A stretch of 64,000 nt of DNA. Source: Nectonema munidae. Taxonomy: Eukaryota; Nematomorpha; Nectonematoida; Nectonematidae. The DNA lies in assembly GCA_030549495.1 (NCBI GenBank), contig JAUIRK010000155.1:62001-126000 (forward strand), given 5' to 3'. Shown piece by piece: positions 1-12,889 of the stretch (positions are counted from its first letter, which is position 1; each line of letters starts with the position of its first letter). Made by a program: the position numbers and the translations under genes. Under the pieces are notes generated by a model. That model was not told the origin of the DNA, did no database searches, and worked only from the letters and a program-made list of their open reading frames with translations.

Positions 1-27
1 ACCTTTACGAGCGCTTTCTTAGTTTCT

Positions 28-1119
28 TCACATGAGTACGGAGAGGTAGGGGAGAGTAAGGAGAATAGAAATTAAGCTGTATAAGAAAAGTCTGTCTGGC
101 TTTGCTTTGAAGCTGAAGTTGCAGTAATTCTCTTTGCAACAATAATTTTTAACTATGCCTAAATAATAAAGCAATGCGACTTCTTAATGTTCTTCTACGC
201 AATGAAACAATTGGATGGCTGAAGTTTAAAGTCTTTGCTTTTTTATTAAACGTATACGAAATAATGCACGAAATAAACGATAGCGCGAAACGTCTTTCTT
301 GTAGCATAATGAAATATAACAATTCACATTGCTTTTCAAAGCATCGTTCACATCAAATGAATATCTATTTGAAAAAGTTTCCATAAAGGCCGTTGGCGGA
401 AATTTTCAAGCTTATGTGATTATTGTAATATTTTATGAATTGGCATGTCCAAAAGCTCCAAAAATTGTATAGTTCAAGCTCTTTGTTATGATTATTATCA
501 ATTGAACGAATCAACCTATGCTCCATAAGGGAGGCGCTGAAAATTTTATCCAAAATGTTTTATTCAAATAAACATACTTTTTTTAGTTGATTTGTGAATT
601 CTTAAATATATTAACGCCATTTTAAAATTTTATCTAAATCTAGAATACTTGGACCATAAAAATATTGGCTTAAAAGAACAATTAATGTGTTTTTGAAATG
701 AAAAGTTCACTTTATTAACTTTATCTGTCCAAGTATAAGTTTAACTTGAAAGTTGTAAAATTTTAAATTAACTCTCAGACAAAACGTGATTAACATATGT
801 TATATATGTTTGTGGTGGAGGTAAAGAGTAAAGACGGTTGTTTAAATCTTACCAGTATTTTGAGAGCATTTCGGCACACAACCACGCACATACTTGAATG
901 TGTCATTGATGGAGATGGAGCTTTTCTAAAGAAAAAATGGCGTTGCAGAGCTGGTGAAATATAAGCTTGTTCGTACTTGGCAAACTCCCTTGCATATGGA
1001 GACACGATCAAGGAGTCTTTCGTCAAAGGGATCAGGGCAAAATTTTTTTGTCCAGTTGTACCGCTGAAGTAGATAATATTTTTGAGGAAAGATTCCACAT
1101 GATACGCACTTCAGATCTC
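28..1119 (-). CDS. Ly6/quiver-like three-finger protein, last three coding exons (5' part not found)
   Basis: Found by following splice sites on the minus strand; no long ORF reveals it. Exon 977-1119 follows an acceptor (TATTTCAATTTCAG), exon 853-925 follows a 51-bp intron (926-976, GTACGA...TTTTCTTTAG) and ends at GTAAGA, and exon 28-158 follows TTATTATTTAG and ends in TGA. Phases agree at both joins. The ~114 residues hold exactly ten cysteines in Ly6 order: LKCVSC, FCPDPFD, ICKGVCQKS, RGCVPKC and the terminal CCKENYCN. After this comes a hydrophobic tail (LFLYSLISILLTLPYLSVLM) of the kind replaced by a GPI anchor. The DPFD and RGC(V/M)P spacing resembles the arthropod quiver/sleepless branch, whose members modulate potassium channels and nicotinic receptors at the cell surface. 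The signal-peptide exon must lie above 1120 and was not identified. The family call is firm; the subfamily is inference. Confidence 0.82.
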
Positions 1120-3560
1120 CTGAAATTGAAATAGCAATTTAAGAACGTTGAGATGCTGAAATGTTCTTTCTAGTTTTCTAGGCTCGCATTCACTTTAACA
1201 AAATGGGGCTAGGAAACAAACCTTCGAAGACATTTCACTACAAAGAATTTGAGTTAACCACTAAAGAATTTTTCCTTCTTCCTCGAGGATCTTGCCGACA
1301 CTTGTTGAATATCTTTATTACAACAATTGTCCATTTAAAATTTTATGAAGCCTCTATAACCTCTATAAACAGATCTTAAACAGAGAGGGGATAAAAGAGC
1401 TTTATAACCTCTTTTATCCCGGCCTATATTTTGTGAAGGCACTCGTACCGTCTTTTGTATTTTACGAACCTATAACTTCTCACCATTTTTTGAGAACTTA
1501 TATCATTTCACATTAATCATCACCTAATGTTTACTTTTAACTCACAGAAGAAAATTGAAAGCACATTCAAAAAAATTAGAAGCTGGAACAGAAACTTACA
1601 ATTTTCTATTTGGTGGCAAAAGTGAAGAGAAAACATCTCTACAACTTGCAACAGAGAACTCTTTGCAATAAAATACATCCAGTGAGAATCAGTTATTTCT
1701 TTAGCAAATGAAAAATACACATGGAATGTTTCAATTTTTAACTAAAGGATAAATTATAATTTGATCCAGTTAAGAAAAGGAATTCATAAACAGATATTTA
1801 TTAGTAAAGGTTATACATGTTAGCTCAGTCAAAATGATGAAGTTATTTTATAGTGAAAAGTAAGTGGGAAATTTTTTTTACAAAATTAAAATCATAAATT
1901 AATTTGTGATTACCCTATTAACTATTCATTGTATGATTTCATAAGAACAATTTAAATAATGGAATAAATCTAAAAAAATTCAGATGTAAAACTTACCATT
2001 TTTCAGATTTGTTTCTTTGAATAGCTAAAATAAAGTTTATATTATATCTTTAGGTAAGGAATTTAGATAAGATAAAAAGTAAAACTGCGTTTGTTTTACG
2101 AGAAGGCACAACGCGCGTGTGAGTAAAGTTTAATGCTCTATTTGAAACTTTAACTTTGTAGTATTAAAAGCAGACATCTAGGCAAACTCAACTCACGCTT
2201 CAAAACTTTGATTAAAATGTCAGAAACTAGACTGAAATTTCTATATCTTGCAAAATGAGGCACACACTTATTTGAAGTAATAGTTTAAATTATAAAGTGA
2301 AACTGTAAGTTCCTTTTATTATTTCATTAAATTTTCAAAAATGTATTCTTTGTATCTAAAAGGCATTTAATATTTGATTGAAAGGGCATCATAGTAATCG
2401 GGCTAAAGAAGTTGGATAAAAACATGTGGCTCTTAACAATATAGATGCTCTCAATGACATCACGTGTACCCAATGCCCATCCTTCTTATATACCCTCAGT
2501 AACGTAGCTAGACGTTTTTATTTTGAGGCGCAGTAACCATGACTCCCCATATCTGTTTCTATTTCTTTCTCACATTTCTGATTTAATCAAGGTCAATATT
2601 TCTTTTTTTAATTTATGAAAAACTTTCTAATCAAACTAAGTGTCGTATAGATTGATAAAGTTTGAATTACAAAGTTACCCCACAGTAATATAAATCTTTG
2701 TTAGCAAAATTAAAGACACAATCATTAATGTCATTGCTTTTTTGATATTTTATTTCATTTATTGCTTTACATTGTTAGAACGTTTAAATTTATAAATTTT
2801 GCGCTATATCGCTATTTCAAATGTGTAGATGTTTTTTGTGTCAGAAGTGTATTAATACAAATAAATAGTAAAGTGTGTGTCAAGAATGTCAAAAAATGCA
2901 TAGCGCTGACACTAAACTTAACTCAAACACAAATGCTAATTCTACACTAACCCTAACCCCGACAAAAGTGTTCCAAAATGTTATACATTAAGGCCGATTG
3001 GCTGAGCACTTGTCAACTATATTATGCAAATTAAGGAACATATTTGATTGGTCAAATTTGGAGTCTACGTATATCTTATTCAGACGTCCTCAATTGTATA
3101 CCGTTTTAGCTAATTAAGTGGGGCTTACACTCTCGTAAAACGATGTTTTTGTAATTTCCTGTATATTTTACTGTTATACCATTAATTTTTGCTGTTGATT
3201 TGATAAGAATTTACTAACTTCATCATGATATATCAAAGTAAAAATGGTGTTATAATTAGTCCTTACATCTATGTTATATTGCATTTGCAAGTTTTGTGAA
3301 GTACGCAAGTGAGATTTTGATTCTTATACAAGTTTGAAAAGTGGTCGTATACTACTTACTTTAAAGCGATTGTTTAGATCAATCAAGAAGTGGTATTTTA
3401 GTAGAGGAACTTACTTTGAACAGCAAAAAGATTATTTGGATGAGATGATACTTCATTTATTCTAATTCATCATATTTCCTGAAATAAATTAGAAATTTTG
3501 CCTAATCATTTGGATAAAAGAGAAGAAATTCTTACCCGCTTATAGAAAGTCCTTCTTACA
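1120..3560. other. unassigned AT-rich DNA
   Basis: No coding exon, repeat boundary or RNA gene could be supported. The upstream signal-peptide exon of the Ly6 gene is expected somewhere to the right of 1120 on the minus strand, but no hydrophobic exon with a matching one-base phase could be pinned down. Short ORFs here have no recognisable family. Confidence 0.4.
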
Positions 3561-3571
3561 TTAATAATAAT

Positions 3572-3660
3572 CAGGCCCGGCCCTAGTGTTCGCGGGGCCC
3601 TATGCAAAATGGATTGCGCCGGGCCCAGTGTGGGTAGGAAAAAAGATTAAAAGTGAGAAA
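3572..3660. mobile_element. possible hAT terminus fragment
   Basis: The stretch opens with CAGGCCCGGCCCTAG, a typical GC-rich hAT-type terminus in an otherwise AT-rich setting, followed by further GGGCCC words. No partner inverted repeat or 8-bp target duplication was found nearby, so only one end, or a degraded copy, is present. Confidence 0.35.
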
Positions 3661-4699
3661 TAAGATTTTGAAAAAAAGAAAAGGATTTGTTTTATTACTC
3701 TTTCATTAACACAAAATGACGATCAAAGTAACTTTACTTTGCGAACCTTGCATTTAGCGAAATCATACAATATATCATCAAAATGAAAAATGAGAAGCCC
3801 TAGAATACCCTAGCCAGCGTATGTGTGTATGTCGGTAGAATGATTCTTATTGGTTGAAATAATTACTGATTAACATATCATATTCGAGATCATTATACCG
3901 CAAAAAATACACATAAAACAGAAAGCAATAAAGCATGAATTTTGTTGTTTAATTTCATGTTCACACAAGGCCTTTATTTTTTTTAGAGGAATACATCTAA
4001 ATTGCTAAAAATAGGCGTGATTTTCAAAAACCACTCAAATAATGTACATGATCTGTTTCACAAGTATTTAGTCCTTGAACACAATGTATATTTTTCTAAC
4101 TATTTGGGTAATATGATTGCTTTGTTTTTTGAAAATCTGTTAATACATAGAATTAATATTCATTACAATGATCGAAAACCAAATAATAAAGCTTGCAATA
4201 TTGATAGACTGAATATTAACAGATCAAACGATTGGTTAACGTCAAGTTCATTTCAACCTGGAATACTATTTTGTTATTTTTACATCTTAATATTCTATGC
4301 TTTTCATCTATGAAAATCGAAAGAGTCACTTTATGTTATGCTATGCTACCCCAAATTAATGCCTTATCTATGTAAAAACAAATTTTTGAAGAGAGGGGGC
4401 AATACTGGAAAATTTTATACTATTGAAAAAAGCATTAAATTCTGTTTTCAAGAATTTTATTTTTCATAATACTAAAACAATATGTAAACTTTGATTTTAA
4501 TTTTACAATCAAAAAAATCATCTTTGAATGAATTAGAGGCATATAGAACTAGAAGATATAGTCGATTTATTGAGAGCTTGAAAAGCTTGACTACTTTGGT
4601 GCGATGATGGAAGATGTAAGAAATTCACAAGAATGTCATTTAAGAGCAAATAATAGAGTTAATCAAGTATTATATTTTTGTTCTCTGATCTTACGAGGG

Positions 4700-4846
4700 C
4701 AGTGGCGTAGCCAAAAAATGGAAGTTGAGGGGGGGGCATGCAAGGAATTTAGGGGGGCAAGCATATTGGAAATAAAATTATTTGGGGGGGGGGGGGGGGC
4801 AGAAAAGGTATTTGGGGGGCACTGCCCCCCTCTGGCTACGCTACTG
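4700..4846. mobile_element. hAT MITE with perfect 8-bp target duplication
   Basis: A 147-bp non-autonomous element. It opens with CAGTGGCGTAGCC and closes with GGCTACGCTACTG, an inverted repeat of a very widespread invertebrate hAT group. It is flanked by TACGAGGG at 4692-4699 and 4847-4854. The inside is almost entirely G-runs, including sixteen Gs at 4784-4799, and it has no coding capacity. The intact target duplication implies a fairly recent insertion. Confidence 0.93.
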
Positions 4847-4859
4847 TACGAGGGTCAGG

Positions 4860-7800
4860 TATCCCCTCCCTGATTACGGCCCTTATAGTACATATATATT
4901 AGAATATCTTATAAGTTTTTAGTTCTTTTTTTCGTATACAATGAGGCATTCAAAATATACGGCTTCGAACCGTATGATTAGCTTATTCAAATACAATACG
5001 ATGTATTCATTATATCAATACGTGTATACTGTAAATTTAATTTTTTTAACATTTGCTATGATTATGACATTTGAATTAACTTAGATGTTGATAAAAAAAT
5101 TTCTTCTTCTTCCAAGCTAGAGAGAGATATTTGCAAGCAATTACCAATTTTTTCTTCTGGTGAGAATAATATAAATAAACTAATAGATTCTTGCAATAAC
5201 TAAGCTTATATTTCAAGATTGTAAAGGTTTCCTTGTCTAACAACTTGTCTAAAAGTGAAAACGACGAAAAGTTTTACTATATTTTAGAAAAAAATAATGA
5301 TTTTTGAAAAGAGATTTAAGGAATTGTTAAGATATAGCAAAGGTATTGTTATTTGATTTTATTTATATCTCAAAAATCTTCTTACTTCAAATTCAGACCT
5401 TTCTTTCCATATGCTCATCTGGTATTTATTACTCTAAATTTAGGAGGATTGCAATAAATATTTGCAAAATATGATATCACTTAAAATAATTTTGCGGTTA
5501 ATGGTTAAGGTGAGCAGTGTATCTCCAAGTCCCAACCACGACCACTATGATATATATATATATATATATTATATTAGTTGTGTGGCAAGACCTAGAAAGA
5601 CAACCAAATAGTCCATAAAAATATATAACAAAAATGTATGCAAGACACACCAATAAGGTAGTCATAAATTTTTACTTGATATAAAATAGGACTAATTCAG
5701 AGAATGAACTAACTAGATAAATACGCAAAAGTGTAGTATTACATAGAATAAACACTCACAACAAATCATAACGCGGTTCGGTTAAGCGATATGTCATTTA
5801 GTAGCGAATAGAAAAGCTAACTTATTTAAGTTTCCTTTTTCAATAATTTCATTTTTTTCTGGGATTCGATTTGTAGGATGACCAAATGAAAAGTAATAGC
5901 GTTCATGAAAATAATTAATTAAAAAAAACAAGAGTTTTTTGTTAAAAATGTCATCCTTTAAAAAAGCACTCATTTTTCTAGATAATGTTTTCTAAATTTT
6001 TCCAAATAGCTTAACTAATATTGGTCTCATCATATATTACTATTTGAATTAAAATGAAGAATATGCAAAATTAGAAGGAAAAAAGTGTGATCTACTTGGC
6101 AAGGTTTTAGGAAAGAGATGCAGCAAACAAGATTAAAGTCTTAAAGCATTTATGTCGACGACACGCAGCTGATTTTGGAAATTCATTTTAATTGCGTTGG
6201 AAAAAGCTATCGTCGAAACATTGCGCTTAAATTGGTTAAGAGTTTGAGAATATAATAAAAATTTTATGCTGCTTCATGAATATTAACTGAAAGTGAAATT
6301 CCAAATAGGATCCTGAGGAGAGATGCTGAAGAGAAATAGGAAATGACGCAAAAACTTGGTGATGACGAAAGAAGGAATTTACATGATTCAAAGAATACCC
6401 TATCAAAATGGTTAATTAAGAAGTTGCAACGTTGATGAAGTTGCAAAAGCGTGTAATCTTAGCCTACTTATTCACTTTGAAAGTAGGCGAGGAATGTTTC
6501 TTTACTGGGTGCATGCCTTTTCACGTAGAGAAGTTAGATTTGCCACTTGCTAGCTCTCATTCTAAAGATACTGGTTTGTGAAATTGAGAATGATTTGTTA
6601 AAAAATGGCTAAACAATGATATTCTAATGTTAACGCGTTTAAAGTACATCATTTGATTTGATTAATATATAGTCATAGCGCTTAAAAAGTTTTTGCACAC
6701 CCCTTTTATTATATCAAATCCTACGCGGGGCAAACTTTATTTTAAGAAAGTATCAAATTAATTTCACAAGAAATTCTCGTATATTGATATAGTGAACAAA
6801 TATGAGAGCTTCTCGCAAGTCTTCATCCTTTCCAGGTTTCCCCAAGATAGGGTCTAACAACTAAGAGGAGGTCTTGTCTTTCGTGTTCAAACACTTGCGG
6901 TTTTGGAAGAAATAATATGTTTTTATTAATGCATAAAATTTTAATTAAAGGATTTTAAAAAGTTTGTTCCTTAAAATATGAAATAAACTCAAGAAAGAAT
7001 TTGTTCAGTAGAGAAATCTTCTATTTCGAATAAAATATTGATAAAATAAGAAAATTGATCAGGTAGAAAATTTTAAAAAATTAACAAAAGTTTATGAATA
7101 ATGTGGTTAACTTTTTAGTTTGCTTTATCTTTCTATTAAAAAAGTGGAAAAATATTTTTCTTGAAAGTAAAAAACTAAAAAAAACTAAAAAAAAAGTGAA
7201 CACTAACGATGTGAAATTTCAATAAAGTAAGTAAAAAGATAGTGAAGTCACTTTGGCATATACTAAGGATATGGCGAATGTGATAAAAACACTCTTCTCT
7301 CATGATATGAGTCTTTTTAAAAATCAATGATGCGAATAGTGAAAGCTGAATGAATGCAAAAATTGGTTTTGAGCTGAGCCAAACTTTTACAATCAAGTTA
7401 ACTTGTTGTTAGGCTCTTTGCCCAACCCAACCAGATATTTACATTTTAAACTTTCAAGACTCACTCTTATGGTTGCTAACTTTTAGACAAGTGTGACTTT
7501 TTACCAAAATTCTTATCAAAATTTTTGCGGAATTGATAAAAAGTTTTATCCACAGTTTTACATATGTAAAAATAAAAGGAATAAAATGGTACTTGCGAAA
7601 TATCTTCCTAACTTTCAAAAATTTTACTCAATCGAGTAACTTATGTGAAATTTATATGAAATCGATATCTTACTCGAATGCGACCCCCATAACTAATAAA
7701 ATAGTATCTTGGATTTAAACCTCTTATCATACTTTTCGTTTTTAATTCAACGTAGAATACCAATGGACCATCACTTTTCTAAATTATTATGAGTAAAAAT

Positions 7801-9400
7801 TTAATTTAGTAACAGTTTTATAAAAAGTTTTATTTTGAATTTTGAAAATTAGATACGAGATTTTGAAAGATTACGCGTGTGCTTTGAAAACAAAAAATGT
7901 AAATAATTTTCCACATGTATAAGAAGAGACATTTTTATCAATTTTGGGAACATTTTGAAAAGTGCTAAGACATTGGGGGATTGTTGAGGATTTGGGTAAG
8001 TTACGCAATTACGCGCTCACCATGTCATTTCGTTCGCATTTGGAGAAGTCAAAATGGCTAATTAAAAAAGAATTTTAATGTAACTAATACGACAAGCAGT
8101 TATAATAAAGCAACCGTATTAAAAAGTAAAGATTTATGAGGAAAAGCAATTTTACGTTTATATCCAATTACATAAATACGTTTGCTCTTTCTGCGATAAA
8201 ATGGTTTGACATGGACTTGGATTTTTTACATTTCTGTGTTTGTGAAGGCGTAATCGTGTTGAATTGGAGCAAATAAGTTTCGATCCTGAATTCTAATTCA
8301 AAATCTTGTAGATTGTAAGCTATGCCTCTAGACAATGAAGATATAAATACTTTCCATTGGCTAAGAAAGAGATGTTGACATTTTTTTTATATGTTCAGGA
8401 TTTTTAGAGGGTATACAGTATTGATTCTAGTATCTTTAAAATCGTATCGGAAAATATTAATTTACAATCAAAACGAAATATCCATATATGGTGACTTTTT
8501 GGGAATTGATTAAAAATTTGGTTACATTCTTCGATTGACTTCAAAAAATAGTGTTTCATTTCTTAAAAATAATATACAGTCAACCCTATCAAAATCAGAA
8601 TTTTATAATAATAAAAAAAAGTTTTGTTTAAACAATTAAAATATATTCATTTAAAAAAAAGTTTTCAACTTCACTTTCTTTCAAACGAAATATTTTCTTA
8701 CTCAATTCTTTTTCATCCTGGAATTCCGGCTAAGTTTACATAGGAAACTAAGATATCATGCATGAAGCTGGTTTATTCAGAATAGTCTGAGTGTATACTT
8801 GTATAAAAAATTATTAAAAATAATTTATATTTAGGTTATTTTGCAACAACTAATTTAAATGTTGTTTATTGTATATATATAGTCATAGTAGTTAAATTGT
8901 TATAAAACATTTAATTATAATTAATGAAACAAAATATGTAATTTTAAATTGAATAAAAATTATTCAACTAAAGGAAAGAAATAAAATTTGAAAATTTTGT
9001 AACGGTGATTTTAAAAAAATAATAAATGAGATAACTTTCATAATTTGTTTCGTCCAAAGACTGTCTTCTTTGGATGAAATATAATTATGAGTGGCTTTGA
9101 ACTATGAATAGCAAATGATGTGAATATGATATTGAATGTAAAATATTTAGGTTCTATTTCTTCAATTGTTCTATATCACTGACAGTAATCATAACATAGC
9201 ACGGAAAATAAATTAACATTTTAAAATATCTGCAAATTTTACAACCTCTTTCTTAAAATATAAGTCGAAAAAAGGATACACACAGGAAAAGATGTTAATT
9301 GAAATCTTTGGATGATTAGAAATGGAAGCATAGACGAGCAAAAGTTTTACTGATTCGAAGCAATTTTAGGCATAGAGTTGTATATATATCAGTTTTACCT
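4860..9400. other. unassigned AT-rich DNA with a TA microsatellite
   Basis: No supported gene. A (TA)n run lies at about 5551-5572. The short ORFs are low-complexity and match no family I recognise. The minus-strand ORF around 6264-6446 and that at 7175-7396 are leucine/phenylalanine-rich as expected from AT-rich noncoding DNA. Confidence 0.4.
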
Positions 9401-9404
9401 TAAT

Positions 9405-9975
9405 TAAGTTCTTTTTCATTTTAAATTTGTTCTTTTCCATTTAAATTCGTTTTATTTCGTTTAAAATTTGAAGTTTTTAAATTGAAGTTGTTTTTTTTGA
9501 TTTAAAATTTGTATTTTTCATTTAAAATCTGTCTTTTTTCATTTTAAATTTGTTCCTTTTCACGTCAATGTAAAATGAAAAAAAGCGATCTCAAAGTGAA
9601 AAAACGAATATAAAATGAAAAAAAACAGATTTTAAATGAAAAAAAAGAATTTTAAATTAAGACAGAAGAATTTAAAATGAAAATGCACAAATTTTAAATA
9701 AGTTGAATTTAAATTTTAAAAGAAAAAAACGAATTTAAGGTGAAAAAGGAAGAATTAAATGAAAAAAGACGAGCTTAAAATGGAAAAAAAAGAGCTTAAA
9801 ATGGAAAAATGTATTCAAAATGAAAAAGGAAGAATTTTACACGAAAAAAAAAGGAATTTAATCGGAAAAGGGAGTAATTTAAAAAGAAAAACGACGAATT
9901 TAAATGGAAAAGAAAAGTGTAGTAAAGAATTCGAATACGCTGAAAGGAATTCAATAAAAGAATTGGGATATGAGT
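9405..9975. repeat. degenerate A/T minisatellite with strand switch
   Basis: From about 9405 to 9560 the plus strand repeats units like TTTTTCATTTAAAATTTG. From about 9567 to 9975 the same unit recurs on the other strand (AAAATGAAAAAA.GAATTTA). The two arms form one large imperfect inverted repeat with its axis near 9563. Units are about 18-24 bases and poorly conserved. A lysine-rich ORF at 9759-9977 is a by-product of the repeat and not a gene. Confidence 0.75.
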
Positions 9976-9979
9976 AGAA

Positions 9980-11480
9980 AATAAGCTTTACGTCTCGAGC
10001 ACTAGAACACTTTAGAAGAAGTGCCTTTGCTTAATTTGAAAAGAATGAAAACATTCAAAGGTCATGCACAGCTTTCTGCATTTCAAGGATATCCCCGCAC
10101 CTAAAATAACATGCCATCTATTTCGAAGCTCTTGGATGTGCAGAAGAGCAGAGTTTGTGTTTATCTATGGCACAGACAGAAGAAACTTAATTACCTTTCA
10201 AAGAGGCTGCACACCTTTCTCTATTTTCCGAAGCACATCGTATATATAACAGGCTAGAGGAAGGGATTTTTGAAATCGTTTTTACTATCTAGCGATTATT
10301 ACTATTATTCCACTTTGTTGAAAGAAGTGCCTTGGTGATAAAGCAAAAGCGCAGATAGTTCACCGAAATTAAATGTAAGCCATTCCCATCCCGGAAAAAG
10401 CCGACGAGATTAAGCAATTTGATATGATAGTACCTCAAAATCAAGAAATGCTCTTCGTAGTTAAAAGTGAGGATGAAATGAAAAGCGTTAATAAAAAATA
10501 TTTCAAAAGTTCCCTTTTTTATTTTAAAAATAAATTTATATTTATATTCAAAAAATAAATAAAAAAGCAAAGAGATTCAAAAGTTCATGTTTCTTTATTT
10601 ATCCTTTTTAAATTTGGATTTTACATTTTTTTTGAATTTGGACAGATTGTAATGATAGTCACGAACGGGAATCGAACCCAGAACAACTGAATAGAGGCAA
10701 AAAATTCCTCTCTACTTTACAAAAAAAGACGACATATACTACAATATATTTTTCACCAGATAAATTCAATTAATTTTTTTTAATTACAAAAAAGAAAACT
10801 AACAATGATAATTGCAAAACTGTTACCCCTGTAAAATAATAAAAACAAATTTAAAAACTCGTAATCAGAATTTTAGCTAAACGGTAGAAAATTGCGCGTT
10901 TTTAGGCAAGGGGGCTACCCCACAAAAATAGTGAGTTTAAGGCAAGAGACGAATTTTTAGCTACCTACACCAGAAACACGATTTAGGTAGATTCAAGCTG
11001 CATGCAAATTGTACTCATTTCAAGTAGTAGAAATATCGAGTATCTTCGTAATGAAGGAGCTTTTAGGCTTTGCTCCGAAAGATGATATTGAAAGACAGCG
11101 ATCTCATGCGAAATCTGGCGATCACAGATTCCTAACAAAAGCACTGCGAAACGAGGAAATACGAAATGATTTTACTTAACATTGCGATTCACATTCACAT
11201 TAAAGGAAGGCATATTGAGATATAGGGGATCTAAATGACTCTCCCAAAAGATAAGAAAGGAAAAAGGAATTTTTATTCAAAGCTTTCTTTTGATGCAAAA
11301 ACTTGAATGAATTTAAAAAGTAAAATATATGCTTAATAACTCTTGATTAAAATACACAATATACCATTTTAAAGAACCAACAGTAAAACAACTTTTAAAG
11401 CAAAAAAATGACCTAAGAAACATTTTTGTAAATTTCGGCTGTTAAGAAGATAACATTTGTGAGAGTAAAAAATGTTGTTC
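9980..11480. other. unassigned DNA with a possible tRNA-derived SINE remnant
   Basis: No gene supported. At 10660-10690 the minus strand carries GGTTCGATTCCCG, a match to the Pol III B box, within a stretch that could be the head of an old SINE (about 10650-10740). No convincing A box or acceptor stem was found, so a functional tRNA is unlikely. Confidence 0.3.
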
Positions 11481-11531
11481 AAATTTATCATGTCGGCGTT
11501 GTACACCATTGCAAAAGCTGTCCAAACCGGA

Positions 11532-11546
11532 TGACGTCATGACTCA
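11532..11546. promoter_or_regulatory. adjacent CRE and AP-1 consensus sites
   Basis: TGACGTCA (full palindromic CREB/ATF site) is followed immediately by TGACTCA (AP-1 site). They sit between AAACCGG at about 11524-11530 and CCGGTTT at 11575-11581, and between GTACAC words further out, so they lie in the loop of an imperfect inverted repeat. This density is unusual in the surrounding AT-rich DNA. Whether it is an enhancer or chance inside a fold-back repeat cannot be told from sequence. Confidence 0.4.
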
Positions 11547-12479
11547 GTGAAGTATCGGGATTGGACAAAGTTGGCCGGTTTATCATGTACACACCATAAC
11601 ACATAATGCAATGCATAAAGAAATCCCCGGAGTATTTAACCTTTTAATCTTAGCTTTAGGCAATTGAAAGCCAAGATGCTAATTAAAAAAGAAGAGTCAA
11701 AATGAATTAGAGTAATTAGAATAATTTCACTTAAAAATAATGCACAATTTGAGTTTCTTTCAAATTGACCCCCTTTTCTTACTAAATTCTTTCTTCTTCA
11801 ACTTGCTCTCAAAGTTGTTTGAGTTTACACATTTGGTGAGGGAGAAAAATTACGATATGTGCAGAGAGAAGAGACGAAACTGACAACGAAAAGATAGTGA
11901 ATATGAGTGGGAAAAAAAAGTTTATAAAAAAACACAAGAATAATGAATGTAAGCAAAAGATAGTATAAATGAAATTGTGAGAAAATCGTGTCTATGTAAT
12001 AATAATATACATCCGAAATCTCGCGTAGAGATGCTCCCATTCCAAAATGTATTCCTATGCATTCTTCAACATAAAAAACTTTCTTTTTTCTATTATTCTG
12101 GTTTTCGCAAAATGAGGTTCATTCACAATTCGGTTTATACAAGTTTGAGTTTGTATGTTTATAATTTTCTTATAGATTAAATATTACTTTTGAATATAGT
12201 TAAACTTCAAAAGGCTTCATCCAAACGCATAAACTCGGAAGTATATCTTGTCAATAGAAAAAGTAAATATATGATCTATCTACGATTACACAGGTACTTT
12301 AAAAAGATATTTTCCTTCACGAAAAGAGGCAATAAAATCTTACAGATCTGTGAAAAGTTGGACTTAATGAAAATGAATACGAAACATTTTCAAATTGGAG
12401 GAAGGAAAGTGATCTTTCATTTTGAATTTTTTTCTGCTTCCCATGTTTCCTTAGTAATAAAATAGAAGTGGCTTACTTT

Positions 12480-12880
12480 CAAGCAAGGAGTCGCGTGTGT
12501 AAATACCTCTCGCGCTGAAAGTCAACAGTCCGTGCATCAAAAAGCTCGCGCACTCGTTGAGAGCGTGTGTGAAAAAGAGCAGGCAAAGGCGTATCAAATT
12601 AAGAAATTAGGAAAAGTGTTGAGTGTCGTGTAAGTGTCGCGAAGTGCTGTACCGAGTGCATGCAACACAATGCCCGAACATTCAGAACACACCTCTCTCC
12701 ACCTTCCACAAACTCAAAGGAAGTTTGAAGCAATTACGCTATTGGTCACTCTCTCTCTCTCTCTCCCTGTCTTTGACTCAAGTTTACGTGCAATCTATTC
12801 TCTCTGTAGTCATCAAAGTCTTTGTGCCAGAGCTCTAACACTCATTTTCGTGACACACAAATACTCAACGCATTTTATAT
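12480..12880 (+). promoter_or_regulatory. GC-richer island, possible promoter or untranslated 5' exon
   Basis: This stretch has many CG dinucleotides and GTGTG/CGCG words, unlike its neighbours, and contains a (CT)n tract near 12750-12768. A strong donor consensus, CGT|GTAAGT, occurs near 12625-12632. It resembles the island that precedes NAB at 56.1-56.8 kb. No downstream coding exon on this strand can be linked to it, so its gene is unknown. The two overlapping short ORFs here look spurious. Confidence 0.35.
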
Positions 12881-12889
12881 GAAGACATG

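Noticed and set aside
790-1098. 102-residue minus-strand ORF as a gene
   Set aside because: It is the wrong frame across the Ly6 exons and their 51-bp intron; the spliced frame gives the ten-cysteine Ly6 domain.
2930-2960. Interstitial telomere-like CTAACCCTAACCCC
   Set aside because: Only two units are present; this is expected by chance and there is no extended array.
9759-9977. Lysine-rich 72-residue ORF
   Set aside because: It is produced by an A-rich minisatellite and has no domain.
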